From NCBI GenBank assembly GCA_047967505.1, contig CM106539.1: a stretch of DNA of 64,000 nt, one strand, 5' to 3'. The stretch comes from Dipteris shenzhenensis. Lineage: Eukaryota; Polypodiophyta; Polypodiopsida; Gleicheniales. Of this stretch, positions 1-10,081 are shown one piece after another; within the stretch, counting starts at the first letter, position 1; every line of letters starts with the position of its first letter. The translations under genes and the position numbers were made by a program. Below the pieces are notes generated by a model that saw nothing but the letters and a program-made list of their open reading frames with translations, did not search any database and was not told the DNA's origin.

Positions 1-190
1 ATCATGTGAGTGCATGTGATGTGTCTAACTATATGCTTATTTGTGGGATTTGATAGGGAAACTAAGACTCAAACATCCCTATTGTGCAAAAAAACGTGCG
101 TATGCAGTGAGTGTGCGTGTAACAATCTAGTGCAAACTATATGTGCAAAAAGGTGCATATGTGAGTGAGTGATTGTGATACAATCTAATC

Positions 191-3100
191 CTAACGAAGG
201 AAGACTTGGTTTCCCAAATCTTTGTTTTTTTCGGGGATGGCTCGCGTGTTGATGTAGTAGCGCTTCAGTCGGCTCCCGTTTATTGTTGTGTTGAATTGGA
301 CTCCATCTAGTGTTTCAAGTAGCACAGCTCCGATGGGATTCATCTTTCGTACTCGGTAGGGTCCTTGACCTAGATACTTCAGTTTTCCCTTGTGTACTTT
401 GGCATTGTATACCAGGACTAAGTCACCTTCCTTGATGTCTTTAGCTTTCAGATTCCTGTCAAACCATGCCTTTCTTCGGCGTTTTTCTGTTGTCATGGCA
501 TGATAGGCAACGAGTCTTGTCTCTGTATGCTTTTCCAACTGACAGAGCCTTTCTTTCAAGGACTCATGATCACCCATGCGTTCCTGTATTGCGATGCGTA
601 GACTTGGTATTACAAATTCGAGTGGAACCACGGCTTCAAGGCCGTACACCAATTGAAAAGGTGTGTTCCCTGTACTGACCTTGAATGTGGTTCTGTATGC
701 CCATAAGGCTGCATTCAATTTCTCTGCCCAATCAGAACGCTGTGGTTCTACTACCTTGGTGAGGATATTGCATATGATTTTGTTTGTGGATTCTGCTAGT
801 CCATTCCCTTGGGGGTAGTAGGGTGTGCTTTTTCTATGGATGACCATGAAGCCAGACAAGAGTTCTTGGATTACCTCATTGACAAAATGTATGCCTCTAT
901 CCGACACAATTTCAAGGGGGCATCCGAATCGGGTGATCACATGTTCGTATAAGAATCTTGCTGTGCTTTTATCTGCCTTTCTGACTGCTTTAGCTTCAGC
1001 CCATTTTGTAAAGTAATCAGTGGCCACAATGATGTAGCGTGCCTGTGTTCCTTTTGCTGCTGGATGTATGGGACCCACATAGTCAATCCCCCATTTTTCA
1101 AATGGTTGTTGTGCAACAACTGTTGTTAGGGGATTGAAGTCTTTGTGTTGTGGTTTAATAGTCCGTTGGCATACATCACAGCCTTTTACATATTCATAGG
1201 CATCTGCCCACAGTGTTGGCCACCAGTAGCCTGCGAGGAGAACTTTTCTTGCTGTGGCTTCCCCTTGGAAGTGTCCTCCTGCAATGCCTTCATGAACTTC
1301 ACTCAGGATTGGCAGGATCTCATGAGGCATTACACATCTTCTTAATATCTGGTCCTTGCCCATCTTGTATAGTTGTCCTGCAATGAGTTGATATGGTGCA
1401 GCCTTTAGAATCAATTTTCTGGCATCTACTGCTTTCATGTCAGGGGGTGGTCTTCCTGCCATCAAGTACCCAATGATATCTCCACACCATTCTGGAACAG
1501 CATCTATTTGAAATAGTGTGGCATCTGGTAAGTCATCTTCTATTCTAGTGGCTTCTTCTCCTGTCTTGACTCGAGACATGTGATCGGCAATGTAGTGTTG
1601 GGCACCTTTGCGGACCACAATTTTGAAGTTGAATTCTTGCAGCAAGAGGAGCCATCTGGTTATTCTTCCTGTGGTACACGGACGGTTCACAAGATAAAGC
1701 AAGGCCTGATGGTCGGTGTAGAAGACAAAATCATTTGCGAGTAGATAGTGCCAAAATTTCTTTACACTGTACACCATTGCTAGGGCTTCTCTTTCTGTGG
1801 TTGTATAGTTGATCTCTGCATCATTGAGTTGTCGACTGGCGAAGTAGATGGGGTAGTCTTTCTTATGTTCACCAGGTTGACAAAGCACACTCCCAATTGC
1901 ATACTGGGATCCATCAGTATGAACATGAAAATCAATATCCCAATTGGGAGATATAAGGATGGGTGCTGTGATTAGGCGCCACTTTAAAAGCTCAAAGGCT
2001 TGGTCACACTCTTCGGTCCATAAGAACTCCACTAATAATTTGTAAAGTGGTCTAGCTATCATGGCATACCGCAATATAAATCTTCTATAATAGCCGGCAT
2101 GTCCCATAAAGACCTGTACACCTTTGGAATTTGTAGGAGGAGGCAATTCCATGATGATTTTGATTTTGTCCATGTCAGTTGCAATCCCATGTTGAGAGAC
2201 GATGTGTCCCAAAACAACTCCGTGGGTGACCATGAACTGGCATTTTGTTGGATTTAGGGAGATGCCATACTCCCTGCATTTGATTAGTACTTCTTCCAGA
2301 CATTTGAAGTGGTCCTGTTTGGTTGAATGGATGCACAAATCATCCAAGAACACCTGTAAAAACTTATTCAAAAATGACTTGAAAGCTGTGAACATGACTC
2401 GCTGGAATGTGGCTGGGGCATTACAAAGGCCGAATGGCATGACTCTATATGCAAAAATACCCCATTCTGTAGCAAATGCTGTTTTTGATTGGTCTTGAGG
2501 AGCAATTTGTACTTGGTTATAGCCACTGAAGCCATCCAAGAAGCTATAAATTTCGGATCCTGCCACCTTTTCCAACACTGTTTCTGTTAAGGGTAGGGGG
2601 TAGTGATCCCTAATTGTGGCGGCATTCACATTTTTCAAGTTTACGCATATTCTGAGCTTCTTGTTGCGTTTAGGCACAATGACAATGGGTGAAACCCAAT
2701 CCGTGTGCTCTATCTCGTAGATGAATCCGGCATCTAGGAGTTTTTCCAGCTCATCATAAACCATGGTGCCATATTTAGGATTTGTGCGATAAGGTCCACA
2801 TACCTTAGGGCGAGCACCTTCCCTTATAGGGATCATGTGAACTGCCACTTCTGGTGAAATTCCTTTCATCTCTTTGTATGACCATGCTAGGCAGTCACGG
2901 TATTCCATTAGGAGGTCTTTGAGTTTGATTTCATCTTCTTGACGGAGCTGTTTCCCAATGAAAACCAATTTTTCTTCCTCCCCTTCAAGGGCGAGGTTTA
3001 TTGTGTGTGTTTTTGCCGGTCCCTCATAGATTGGAGTTTCTCCAATGCTATCGGTTTCTTGAACTTCAGATTCTCTGATTGGTCTTGGCATTGCTATTGG

Positions 3101-6100
3101 TGCACTGCCACTTGTATAATTCTTAAAGTATTCCGGCACTTCTCGAAGATCGGCCTCTGATGGGGTTGAACTAGCCTGAGATGTGTCATGAGTACTGGGT
3201 GGCATAGTTGCATTTAGTAATTTGTTAGGCTCTTCTTTCCTGTCTTTTTCTGAAGTCTCTTGATCGAGCTTCATCCGAACATGTGGCTTATATTTCCGAA
3301 ACTTCTTACGTTGGGAACTGTGGGGTAGCTTTTCCACTGGTAAGGTGTTTTCGAGTAAGGGTTCATGTGCTACACATACTCCTTCTAGTCCCTCAGGGGA
3401 CCATTCAAGAGGTGGTGGTATTGATTTGGAGGGAACTGACTTTGCAAGGTACAATTCGACAATCCTTGTTTGGACTCGTTCGAATGCATTGAAGTGCTCG
3501 GCCTTGGCTTTTCTGCGATTTCCTCCTGCAGCTTTCTTGCGGGATCTTCTGCTATTATTCAACTGTGGAGGTTCAACTTTTGGGAGCTCAACTGCCATTA
3601 GGGCATGCAGAATGGCTAGGTCATTATCAAAGATTTGATCTTCAATTTCAGCATTCGTAGCCTCTGTTTCAAGGTCCCAAGGAAAATCTGAGTCATCATT
3701 GGTATGGGTACCTTCTTCAGGCTCATTATCCCATTCGAGGTCAGCCATAAAGAATGGCATCTCTAGATCGATTGGTTCTGCATGTGTCGGTGGAGGATCG
3801 ACCTGTAGTGCGTTAACATCTATCTGTGAGAAAATGGGATCTAATGAATGGCAGTTGTCGATGGTTGCCAATGTTTGTATCCAGTTATTGACATTGCTTT
3901 GTGAGTCACCTGCTATGGCATGCTGTTGCAAGGGATCTGATTTGCTCGAGATTGTCGTGGAAGATGTGTCATCCAATGCTCTAGGAACAATTGGTTTAAT
4001 AACTCCTGTCCCCACATTCACCCTGACTGCAGTGTCTCGATTCTGGATTGACAATCTATCCGTTCCCCAGTCATGGAGGACTGATGCTTCCCCTAACCAA
4101 GGACGTCCCAGTAAGATTTGATAGGATTTTTTGGGGAGATCCAAGATTGTGAATTGAAGGGAAAAGCGGACTCCTGCGATCTTTGTGGACACGCCATTCA
4201 CTATTCCCAAGGGTTTAGCCCGTGAATCATCAGCAAGGCGTATGTTGAAATTAGCCTTTTGCATTGGTGGGAGACCCCATTCTTCGTAAAGCTCCTTTGA
4301 TAGGACATTGACACCTGCTCCACCATCCACTATGGCTTGGACTTCATTATATGCTTTGTGGATCAAAGGCACAGTGATGTTGCATATGTCATCTCTCTCA
4401 CCCATCCGCACAGGGATATCTTCAATGTCGTTCATAGGTGGAGGGGGATTTGCGAGTTCAATCCATCCTTTGAAACTCTCCCAGAGATTGGGACAATTCC
4501 GTAAGAGGATTCCGATGGGAATTGACACAGGGCAACTCAGGATGCTAGAGAGTGCAGCTCCTTCAAGTTGACGTGGCGGGACATTCTGTTGTGGAGTCTG
4601 TTGTTGGAACAAAGGCTCAAGTACAATATCAATACTTTGTGGGGCCAAGTCATGGAGTGGGTCTTGAGCTTGCTTCTGAGCCTCAAATTGAGCTTGTTCA
4701 TTTTGAACCCATTGCTGAAGTGCCTGAAAACGAGCCTTCTCCACCTCTGCATTTGGGAATGGAGCTTCTTTTATTCGAGGCTCGGGAGTTGATGTGGATG
4801 AACTCGGCTGCTCATTGCTTAGCGGAGGTGGAGGCACTTGTGCTTTCTTTCTCAGAAGTCGCTTCGGTTGGATTGGAATGATAGGGTCCTTCGTGGCTGC
4901 TTTCTGTTGGCGTGTAATTACATTGATAGGTTGTGACCTTAGACTTGCCGGACCCAAACTTTGATGGTCCACCCCAATGATGCCGATGGGGACGTCAGGC
5001 TTAACCTCTGTTTGTTCTGGGACCTTATTTTTCATGGGACAATCCATACAGGCATGTCCTATGCCACAATCTCTGCAGAGTGGTTGGAAAGTGGCTGGGC
5101 TACCGTGATGAGGGCACTCTGCGATTCTATGATTTTCTCCACAACCGTAACACTTGATTGGTGCTCGATATGTGTTGGGTCGCACTTGATTTGCATAGAC
5201 TGGTATGAGACCCTCTGCACCTTCTACATAGTACACTGGGTACTCTGCTTCATACTCAAATAGCGAGTCTACTTCCTCGGCTTGTAACTGATGTATGGGA
5301 ACTGCCTGAGGAGCTGGATTTGGTGCTCTTGGATACGGTCGTGGATTTGGATTCCTGAGTAGTTGTGGGACTTGTGTCCGAATGGGAACAGGATTTAGCC
5401 TCGGAGCTGGGGGCTCTTGTGCAAGTGCCGATTGCCTGTATACTGGCATGGGTGCCGCTTGGTATTGTGGTGGTCGAGGCGGATTGTTGCGCATGTTGAA
5501 GATGCAACTGTTCTCATCATGGCCGCCGACGATGCAGATTTGGCACCACAATCGTGGCGGTGGATTTTCTTGTGCAGTGATCCTTGCTCTTAGGACTGGG
5601 CATTCATTTGCTGTATGATTTGCCAAGCAGTGTGGGCACCGGACATTTTCTCGCCGTGGATATGTTTGAGTTGGCGGCTGAGACAAGTGGAGTTTTTGAT
5701 CCATGGCGTGCATCATATCTTCTTTCAGCTTCAAGGTCATGGCCTCTAGGCGATCTTCATTGGATGTTTCGGCAGTGTCCTTTGATTTACCTTTTTTCAA
5801 GCGTTTATCTCGTGTATTTGATCTGGCGTCATCACTGCTAGTGTCTGAATCTATCATGCCATCTTCGATGTCAATGGCTGCCGCATGAGTAGCACTGAAT
5901 GTTTCATAGCTACTTATCTTTTTCATATCCTTGCGAATTTTCTTTCTGAGTCTTGCTATGAACCATGCCGTGAGGTACTTTGCATCTGGCCGTGGGTCAC
6001 ATTTGGCAATCAATCTCTTCATCTTTCCCAGGTATGTGCGTACATCTTCCCTCCGGCCTTGTTCGATCTTGCTGAGTTGGAGAGCGGGATCATCTTGTAG

Positions 6101-6586
6101 CCTTTCCGTTTGAAAGCAACGTTTGAATTCGGTTTGAAGTAGGTCCCATGTGGCACGTTCTTTCACAAGAAGGTCGAGGTACCATTCCGACGCCTCATCA
6201 GTTAAGGCCATTGGAAACCAAGCCACCTTAGTTTCATGGGATTGATCACCACCTGCTCGACATGCGGCATCAAAATGTTGGAGGAAGCGAGCAGGGCCTC
6301 CCCTACCATTATATTTGGGAAGTTCCAGTTTTCCCAAGGGGCGTCGGCCGTGATTGTTGTGATTTCGTCGATTGAAGAAGTTGTCAGCCTCGGCATCGAG
6401 CTCGATGTCCCCATCATGCTCATGACGACGTCCAGCCATGTTGGGGCGTGGAGGAGTTAAAGGGAGTTGTTGAATTTCAGGGGGGAATTCGGGGTAGAGG
6501 ATTGGCGGGGGCGGTTGTTGCAGTGGAGTTAGTTGCGGATGGGGCGAGCTTTGGAGTCGAAGTCGTTGGCCGGAACGTAACTGCAT
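191..6586 (-). CDS. Gypsy-A Gag-Pol polyprotein, uninterrupted
   Basis: Encodes capsid and enzymes for reverse transcription and integration in one 2,131-residue frame, ATG at 6586, TAG at 191-193. Domains by residue: proline-rich start; gag about 85-240; four Cys/His clusters near 317-329, 348-361, 479-491 and 504-516; retropepsin-like part about 745-865 with VDGGAG (D754) and LLGRPWL (825-831); reverse transcriptase about 1265-1490 with LDGFSGY (D1351) and FLDD (1413-1416); RNase H with TDGS (D1558), E1598/E1600 and TDHQA (D1625); integrase zinc ligands H1765, H1772, C1803, C1806 and core D1835, D1896, E1932 (35-residue spacing); then a GPY-type end with no chromodomain. No stop or frameshift, unlike the other elements here, suggests recent insertion. 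Four knuckles are more than usual. DGG in place of D(S/T)G in the protease is, as I recall, seen in related plant elements. Confidence 0.95.
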   Translation of the reverse strand: MQLRSGQRLRLQSSPHPQLTPLQQPPPPILYPEFPPEIQQLPLTPPRPNMAGRRHEHDGDIELDAEADNFFNRRNHNNHGRRPLGKLELPKYNGRGGPARFLQHFDAACRAGGDQSHETKVAWFPMALTDEASEWYLDLLVKERATWDLLQTEFKRCFQTERLQDDPALQLSKIEQGRREDVRTYLGKMKRLIAKCDPRPDAKYLTAWFIARLRKKIRKDMKKISSYETFSATHAAAIDIEDGMIDSDTSSDDARSNTRDKRLKKGKSKDTAETSNEDRLEAMTLKLKEDMMHAMDQKLHLSQPPTQTYPRRENVRCPHCLANHTANECPVLRARITAQENPPPRLWCQICIVGGHDENSCIFNMRNNPPRPPQYQAAPMPVYRQSALAQEPPAPRLNPVPIRTQVPQLLRNPNPRPYPRAPNPAPQAVPIHQLQAEEVDSLFEYEAEYPVYYVEGAEGLIPVYANQVRPNTYRAPIKCYGCGENHRIAECPHHGSPATFQPLCRDCGIGHACMDCPMKNKVPEQTEVKPDVPIGIIGVDHQSLGPASLRSQPINVITRQQKAATKDPIIPIQPKRLLRKKAQVPPPPLSNEQPSSSTSTPEPRIKEAPFPNAEVEKARFQALQQWVQNEQAQFEAQKQAQDPLHDLAPQSIDIVLEPLFQQQTPQQNVPPRQLEGAALSSILSCPVSIPIGILLRNCPNLWESFKGWIELANPPPPMNDIEDIPVRMGERDDICNITVPLIHKAYNEVQAIVDGGAGVNVLSKELYEEWGLPPMQKANFNIRLADDSRAKPLGIVNGVSTKIAGVRFSLQFTILDLPKKSYQILLGRPWLGEASVLHDWGTDRLSIQNRDTAVRVNVGTGVIKPIVPRALDDTSSTTISSKSDPLQQHAIAGDSQSNVNNWIQTLATIDNCHSLDPIFSQIDVNALQVDPPPTHAEPIDLEMPFFMADLEWDNEPEEGTHTNDDSDFPWDLETEATNAEIEDQIFDNDLAILHALMAVELPKVEPPQLNNSRRSRKKAAGGNRRKAKAEHFNAFERVQTRIVELYLAKSVPSKSIPPPLEWSPEGLEGVCVAHEPLLENTLPVEKLPHSSQRKKFRKYKPHVRMKLDQETSEKDRKEEPNKLLNATMPPSTHDTSQASSTPSEADLREVPEYFKNYTSGSAPIAMPRPIRESEVQETDSIGETPIYEGPAKTHTINLALEGEEEKLVFIGKQLRQEDEIKLKDLLMEYRDCLAWSYKEMKGISPEVAVHMIPIREGARPKVCGPYRTNPKYGTMVYDELEKLLDAGFIYEIEHTDWVSPIVIVPKRNKKLRICVNLKNVNAATIRDHYPLPLTETVLEKVAGSEIYSFLDGFSGYNQVQIAPQDQSKTAFATEWGIFAYRVMPFGLCNAPATFQRVMFTAFKSFLNKFLQVFLDDLCIHSTKQDHFKCLEEVLIKCREYGISLNPTKCQFMVTHGVVLGHIVSQHGIATDMDKIKIIMELPPPTNSKGVQVFMGHAGYYRRFILRYAMIARPLYKLLVEFLWTEECDQAFELLKWRLITAPILISPNWDIDFHVHTDGSQYAIGSVLCQPGEHKKDYPIYFASRQLNDAEINYTTTEREALAMVYSVKKFWHYLLANDFVFYTDHQALLYLVNRPCTTGRITRWLLLLQEFNFKIVVRKGAQHYIADHMSRVKTGEEATRIEDDLPDATLFQIDAVPEWCGDIIGYLMAGRPPPDMKAVDARKLILKAAPYQLIAGQLYKMGKDQILRRCVMPHEILPILSEVHEGIAGGHFQGEATARKVLLAGYWWPTLWADAYEYVKGCDVCQRTIKPQHKDFNPLTTVVAQQPFEKWGIDYVGPIHPAAKGTQARYIIVATDYFTKWAEAKAVRKADKSTARFLYEHVITRFGCPLEIVSDRGIHFVNEVIQELLSGFMVIHRKSTPYYPQGNGLAESTNKIICNILTKVVEPQRSDWAEKLNAALWAYRTTFKVSTGNTPFQLVYGLEAVVPLEFVIPSLRIAIQERMGDHESLKERLCQLEKHTETRLVAYHAMTTEKRRRKAWFDRNLKAKDIKEGDLVLVYNAKVHKGKLKYLGQGPYRVRKMNPIGAVLLETLDGVQFNTTINGSRLKRYYINTRAIPEKNKDLGNQVFLR

Positions 6587-7333
6587 GCAGATTGTGCGTG
6601 ATTGGCCAAGGGTATCGCTACCCCAAGTGTGGGTGTGGAGGTGGTGCTGTTAGGAGAGTTAGAGTGGTGTTAGTTTGTGTAGGGACCGTCGTGTTAATAA
6701 TGTGCCTAAGATTGTCCTACGTGTGTAGGGAAATGTGCCGGTGCAGACGGATCGTTAATCGGAGGTCGCGGCGTGAAAATACGAGTGAATTAATGCAAAA
6801 TGAGGCCCACACGGGGGCGCGAATGAACGTGTGATGGGATGCCGAAATGGTGTGCAATGGGCTGGAAAAATACCCCGTAACGTGGTGTTTCCGTGTGTGA
6901 GATCTGGGTTCAAACGGGGTTCAATTTGGGTCCCAAACGGATGAGTTTCGAGGGGTTAAAGGAGGGGTAAAGTTGGCGTTTTGGGGGGGGTCCTAATGGT
7001 GGTGTGAATGGACTTGAAGTCCAACCGAGGGGTTGAAACCAAGTGACTCTAGTTAGACTAACTAACCGAGGTCCTCCCAGTTACTGTAACTGGGAGGTTA
7101 AACTAACTATAGTTAGATACTAACTGAAGAGTTAGTCTAACCTAACTGAGGGTTAACTAAACTAACCTAACCTCAGTTACTACTAACCAAACCTACGTAG
7201 CTAATCTAACTGAGGTTAACTAACTAACCTAGGGTTAACTAACCTAACCTAACTGTAGGTAGTACTAACCTAACTATGGTTAAACTAACCCTAGAGTTAA
7301 TTTTAGGTTAGGTTTAGTTATTTTTTTTTTTTT
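6587..7333 (-). other. Gypsy-A leader, AT/TAAC-rich part with a hairpin
   Basis: Untranslated leader between the gag start and the GC-rich tract. It holds a 25-base perfect inverted repeat at 7073-7097 (12-base arms CCTCCCAGTTAC, one-base loop) followed by about 220 bases of degenerate CTAACCTAACTGAGG-like repeats and a T-run at 7321-7333. Small frames here look like chance. Confidence 0.6.
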
Positions 7334-7339
7334 GTTTGT

Positions 7340-8030
7340 TTGGTTAGGTGGGGGGCTGCCCGGCGGCGGCGCCCGGAGGGGGGGGGTTGACACGGCGTGG
7401 GAGGGCGAGGGTGGCGCGCGGGGGGGCGGGGGAGGGCGAGGGGGTTGCGCAGGGTGGTGTGAGGGGGGTCCGAGGGGGGTGGCGGGGGAAGGCGGGGGGT
7501 AATGGCGGGGGGTGGCGCAGGGGGGGGGAGGGTGCGTGCGAGGGGGGTGCGGGGGAGTGGCGCAGGGGGGGGAAGGGTGCGTGCGAGGGGGGTGCGGGGG
7601 AGTGGCGCAGGGGGAGGGGCGTGCGAGGGGGATGCGGGGGAGTGGCGTAGGGGGGAGGGGCGTGCGAGGGGGATGGCGGGGGAGGGCGGGTGGTGTGAGG
7701 GGAGGGGCATGGGAGGGCGGGGGTGGGGCGGGGGTGGCGCGGGCGAGGGGAGCTGGGCTACGGGCGGGGGCGCTAGGCGACGCGGGCGGGGGCGCCGGGT
7801 TGCGCGCGGGGACGTCGCGGGGTGCGCCGCCGCGGGGCAGCGGCCGGGGGATGGCCGCAGGGGCGGAAGGGGCGGGCGCCGCCGCTGGCGGCTCCGCTGC
7901 TAGCGGGCAAAGCGGGCGGGCGCCGCCGCTGGCGGCTCCGCTGCTGGCGTGTGCGGGCGTCGTCGGCCCGGGCGGGGTGGGTGGGGGCGGCGGGCGGGGG
8001 GGCGGGGGGTGCGACGGAAAAATTTTTACT
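7340..8030. repeat. Extremely G-rich minisatellite tract in the gypsy-A leader
   Basis: About 690 bases of nearly uninterrupted G-rich sequence on the plus strand, so C-rich in the element's own sense strand. Includes imperfect tandem units at about 7500-7700 (GTGCGTGCGAGGGGGGTGCG-like) and a tandem duplication around 7875-7950. Long open frames on both strands result from the composition and are not annotated as genes. Confidence 0.85.
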
Positions 8031-8124
8031 CTCCTTGCCCTTGAGTGGTATGTGCATGAAAGTTTGAAGTAGGGACTTGTTTTACACCTACCTACGCATG
8101 TTTACTCGCTACTTGAGACGCTAG

Positions 8125-8144
8125 TCTCCCCGGCAGCGGCGCCA
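8125..8144 (-). promoter_or_regulatory. Gypsy-A primer binding site (tRNA-Asp type)
   Basis: The minus strand reads TGGCGCCGCTGCCGGGGA, matching the complement of a plant tRNA-Asp 3' end apart from one base (recalled form TGGCGCCGTTGCCGGGGA). It sits three bases inside the LTR edge, where minus-strand DNA synthesis is primed. Confidence 0.85.
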
Positions 8145-8394
8145 AATGTTGGCTCTTTCCTACTGCTTTCGTAGGAAGAGCTGGGTTGTCTATGTTGCAG
8201 TGTTTCGAGGCTTTTTGTCACCTACAGATATATTGGGATTGTCGTTGTAGTATATGTGTAGCTTAGGACCTCGAGTCGTGTTCTGGTGAGAGACGTAGGC
8301 TTAAGTGTGGTAAGTAAACAAAATGCAAGCATGTGTAAAAGGCACGTAAACCATTGTTGTTGGGGTAATGAAGGCTTTCACCTTCATTGGGGGT

Positions 8395-8590
8395 TGTAGG
8401 GTTTAGGAGGAGTTTAAGGGTTCAGAAGGAGGTTGTAGGGTTTAGAAAGAGTTCAAGGGTTTAGGAGAAGTTCCAGGGTTCAGAAGGAGGTTCTAGGGTT
8501 CAGAAGGAGTTCCAGGGTTTAGAAGGAGGTTCCAAGGTTTAGAAGGAGTCCAGGGTTAGAAGGAGGATCCAAGGTTCAGAGTAGAGTACA
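8395..8590. repeat. About 20-base minisatellite in the gypsy-A LTR
   Basis: Roughly nine to ten imperfect copies of a unit like TTCCAGGGTTCAGAAGGAGG, visible as alternating GGGTTTA/GGGTTCA and AGAAGGAGG blocks. Confidence 0.8.
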
Positions 8591-8689
8591 TGGTGGAGAA
8601 CTCGTCTCCCTCGTAGATCATGGAGTTTAAGGGTTTAGGAAAGCATAGGAGTGGGAGAGGAAGAAGGTGTAAGAGCATGGGTGAAAGAA

Positions 8690-8810
8690 GAGAGAGGAGG
8701 AAGGAGGAGGAGGGAAGAGGAGAAGGGAGGGAGAGGAGGGAGGAGGAGGAGGAGGAGGGAGGAGGAGGAGGAGGAGGAGGGAGGAGGAGGGAGGAGGAGA
8801 GGGAGAGGGT
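8690..8810. repeat. GGA/GGAGGA microsatellite
   Basis: Purine-only run dominated by GGA triplets. A second, shorter copy of the same tract occurs at about 9736-9790 as part of the duplicated block. Glu/Arg or Ser/Pro frames through it are composition artefacts. Confidence 0.85.
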
Positions 8811-9007
8811 GGGTTGCAGGGTTGGAGGAGAGGGGAGAAGGGTTGCAAGGTTAGGACATGCTTTTGGACGTGCAGTGCAAGGAAGCATGGACACTTGAGA
8901 CAAATGTTTGGAATACCATTGTAGACTCAACACAATGCCCCAAGAGTGTGGGCTTCATTCCATTATGGGGTATTTATACAAGTTGGAGAGCTTCTCTCCT
9001 TGCATGT

Positions 9008-9325
9008 AACACAAAGTCGTATCACAAAGTTGTTACACAAAGTTGTGTCACAAAGTCGTAACACATTCTCTCTCTACATGTAGAAGTTGTAACACAAAGT
9101 GGTAACACAAAGTTGTTACACAAACTTGTAGCACAAAGTTGTTACACAAAGTTGTAACACAAAGTTGTGTCACAAAGTTGTAACACATTCTCTCTCTTCA
9201 TGTAGAAGTTGTAACACAAACTTATAACACAAAGTTGTTACACAAAGTCGTAACACAAAGTTGTGTCTAGAAGTTGTAACACAAAGTTGCAACACAAAGT
9301 TGTATCACAAAGTTGTAACACCTTC
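9008..9325. repeat. Tandem AAGTTGTAACACAAAG-type repeats
   Basis: About twenty degenerate units of CACAAAGTTGTAA, interspersed with three copies of a TTCTCTCTCT(A/T)CATGTAG-like spacer. Noncoding; lies in the presumed U3 of the gypsy-A LTR. Confidence 0.75.
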
Positions 9326-9362
9326 TCTTTCTTCATAAGTTCATGTTGGCACAGAGTCAACA

Positions 9363-9735
9363 ATTGAGCTCGAGGGGGAGTGTTGAGATATCGAGCTCCA
9401 CTCGTGATTTGCCAGGGTGACCATTGTGCATTTATGTCACCGACTTATTAGCTGCAAATGCGGTTGGTACACCGCCCATGAATAATAGCTAGATGACAGC
9501 TATCTTTATGTACTCTAGTTAGTGGCTCAATTAGTATGCCACCTTAGTTGGATGAGTTTGGTTTGAGACCCACATATAAGGTTCACCTATTCTTTTGTAC
9601 TTAGAGAGTTGTTTTGGATTTCACAACTAAGAAGAGGAAAACTATTTTTAGGCTCCACCTTTGTGTGTATTCCCCCATTGTGTATGTGAGAAAGTTGCAA
9701 GTGAGACTCCTTCCTTCTCTCCCACTCTCTTCACA
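9363..9735 (+). mobile_element. Copia-A family LTR with a scrap of internal 3' end
   Basis: An LTR at 9381-9735 (TGTTGAGATATCG...CTCTTCACA, 355 bases) closely matches the copia-A LTRs at 37135-37423/46552-46624 and 58601-58799. It is preceded by the same polypurine tract (CGAGGGGGAG, 9371-9380) and about eight further internal bases, so it is a truncated element rather than a clean solo LTR. It interrupts the presumed gypsy-A LTR. Confidence 0.85.
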
Positions 9736-10010
9736 GGAGGGAGGAGGAGGAGGAGGAGGGAGGAGGAGGAGGGAGGAGGAGAGGGAGAGGATGGGTTGCA
9801 AGGTTGGAGGAGAGGGGAGGAGGAGTTGCCAGGTTAGGACATGCTTTTGGATGTGGAGTGCAAGGAAGCATGGACACTTGAGACAATTGCTTAAAATACC
9901 AAAGTAGAACTCAACACAATGCCCCAAAGAGTTTGGGTTTCATTCCATTATGGGGTATTTATACAAGTTGGAAAGCTTCTCTCTCTGCATGTAGGAATTG
10001 TACAACATTC
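9736..10010 (-). repeat. Second copy of the gypsy-A LTR promoter block
   Basis: Repeats 8741-9000 in the same order: GGA tract, TTGCAAGGTTGGAGGAGAGG, the ACACAATGCCCC segment and a minus-strand TATAAATA (9956-9963). Copies differ by scattered substitutions and small indels. It begins immediately after the copia-A LTR. Confidence 0.8.
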
Positions 10011-10081
10011 TCTCTCTACATGTAGAACTTGCATGTGGGAGTTGCATGTAGAACTCGCATGTAGGAGTTGTTAGTTGGTTC

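Larger units (their letters stand above)
1..9350 (-). mobile_element. Ty3/gypsy LTR retrotransposon 'gypsy-A', left-truncated by the window
   Basis: Minus-strand element read right to left: 5' LTR from 8148 rightwards, tRNA-Asp-type primer site at 8125-8144, a 1.5-kb leader, then one intact gag-pol frame (6586-191). The 3' LTR lies beyond the left edge; the 190 bases left of the stop codon hold only 3' untranslated sequence. No chromodomain follows the integrase, so it belongs with the non-chromoviral plant gypsy groups (Tat/Athila-like); this placement is inferred from domain layout and primer type. The right LTR boundary is uncertain because a copia-A remnant and a duplicated promoter block interrupt it at about 9350-10010. 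Confidence 0.85.
8148..9350 (-). repeat. Gypsy-A 5' LTR (outer boundary uncertain)
   Basis: Begins TGTTGGC next to the primer site. A minus-strand TATAAATA lies at 8971-8978, so transcription would run leftward into the element. The LTR is loaded with tandem repeats: a 20-base family at about 8395-8590, a GGA microsatellite at about 8690-8810, and CACAAAGTTGTAA-type units at about 9008-9325. The partner LTR is outside the window, so the right end cannot be fixed by comparison. Confidence 0.6.

Noticed and set aside
466-6834. Plus-strand open frames opposite the gypsy-A polyprotein
   Set aside because: Antisense shadows of a strongly supported minus-strand coding frame.
7348-8072. Long Gly/Arg- and Pro-rich open frames on both strands
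   Set aside because: Caused by the extreme G-rich composition; no codon structure or domain.
8395-8590. GGGTTTA words that look like an interstitial telomere repeat
   Set aside because: They are spaced about 20 bases apart as part of a longer minisatellite unit with AGAAGGAGG; no head-to-tail 7-mer run exists.
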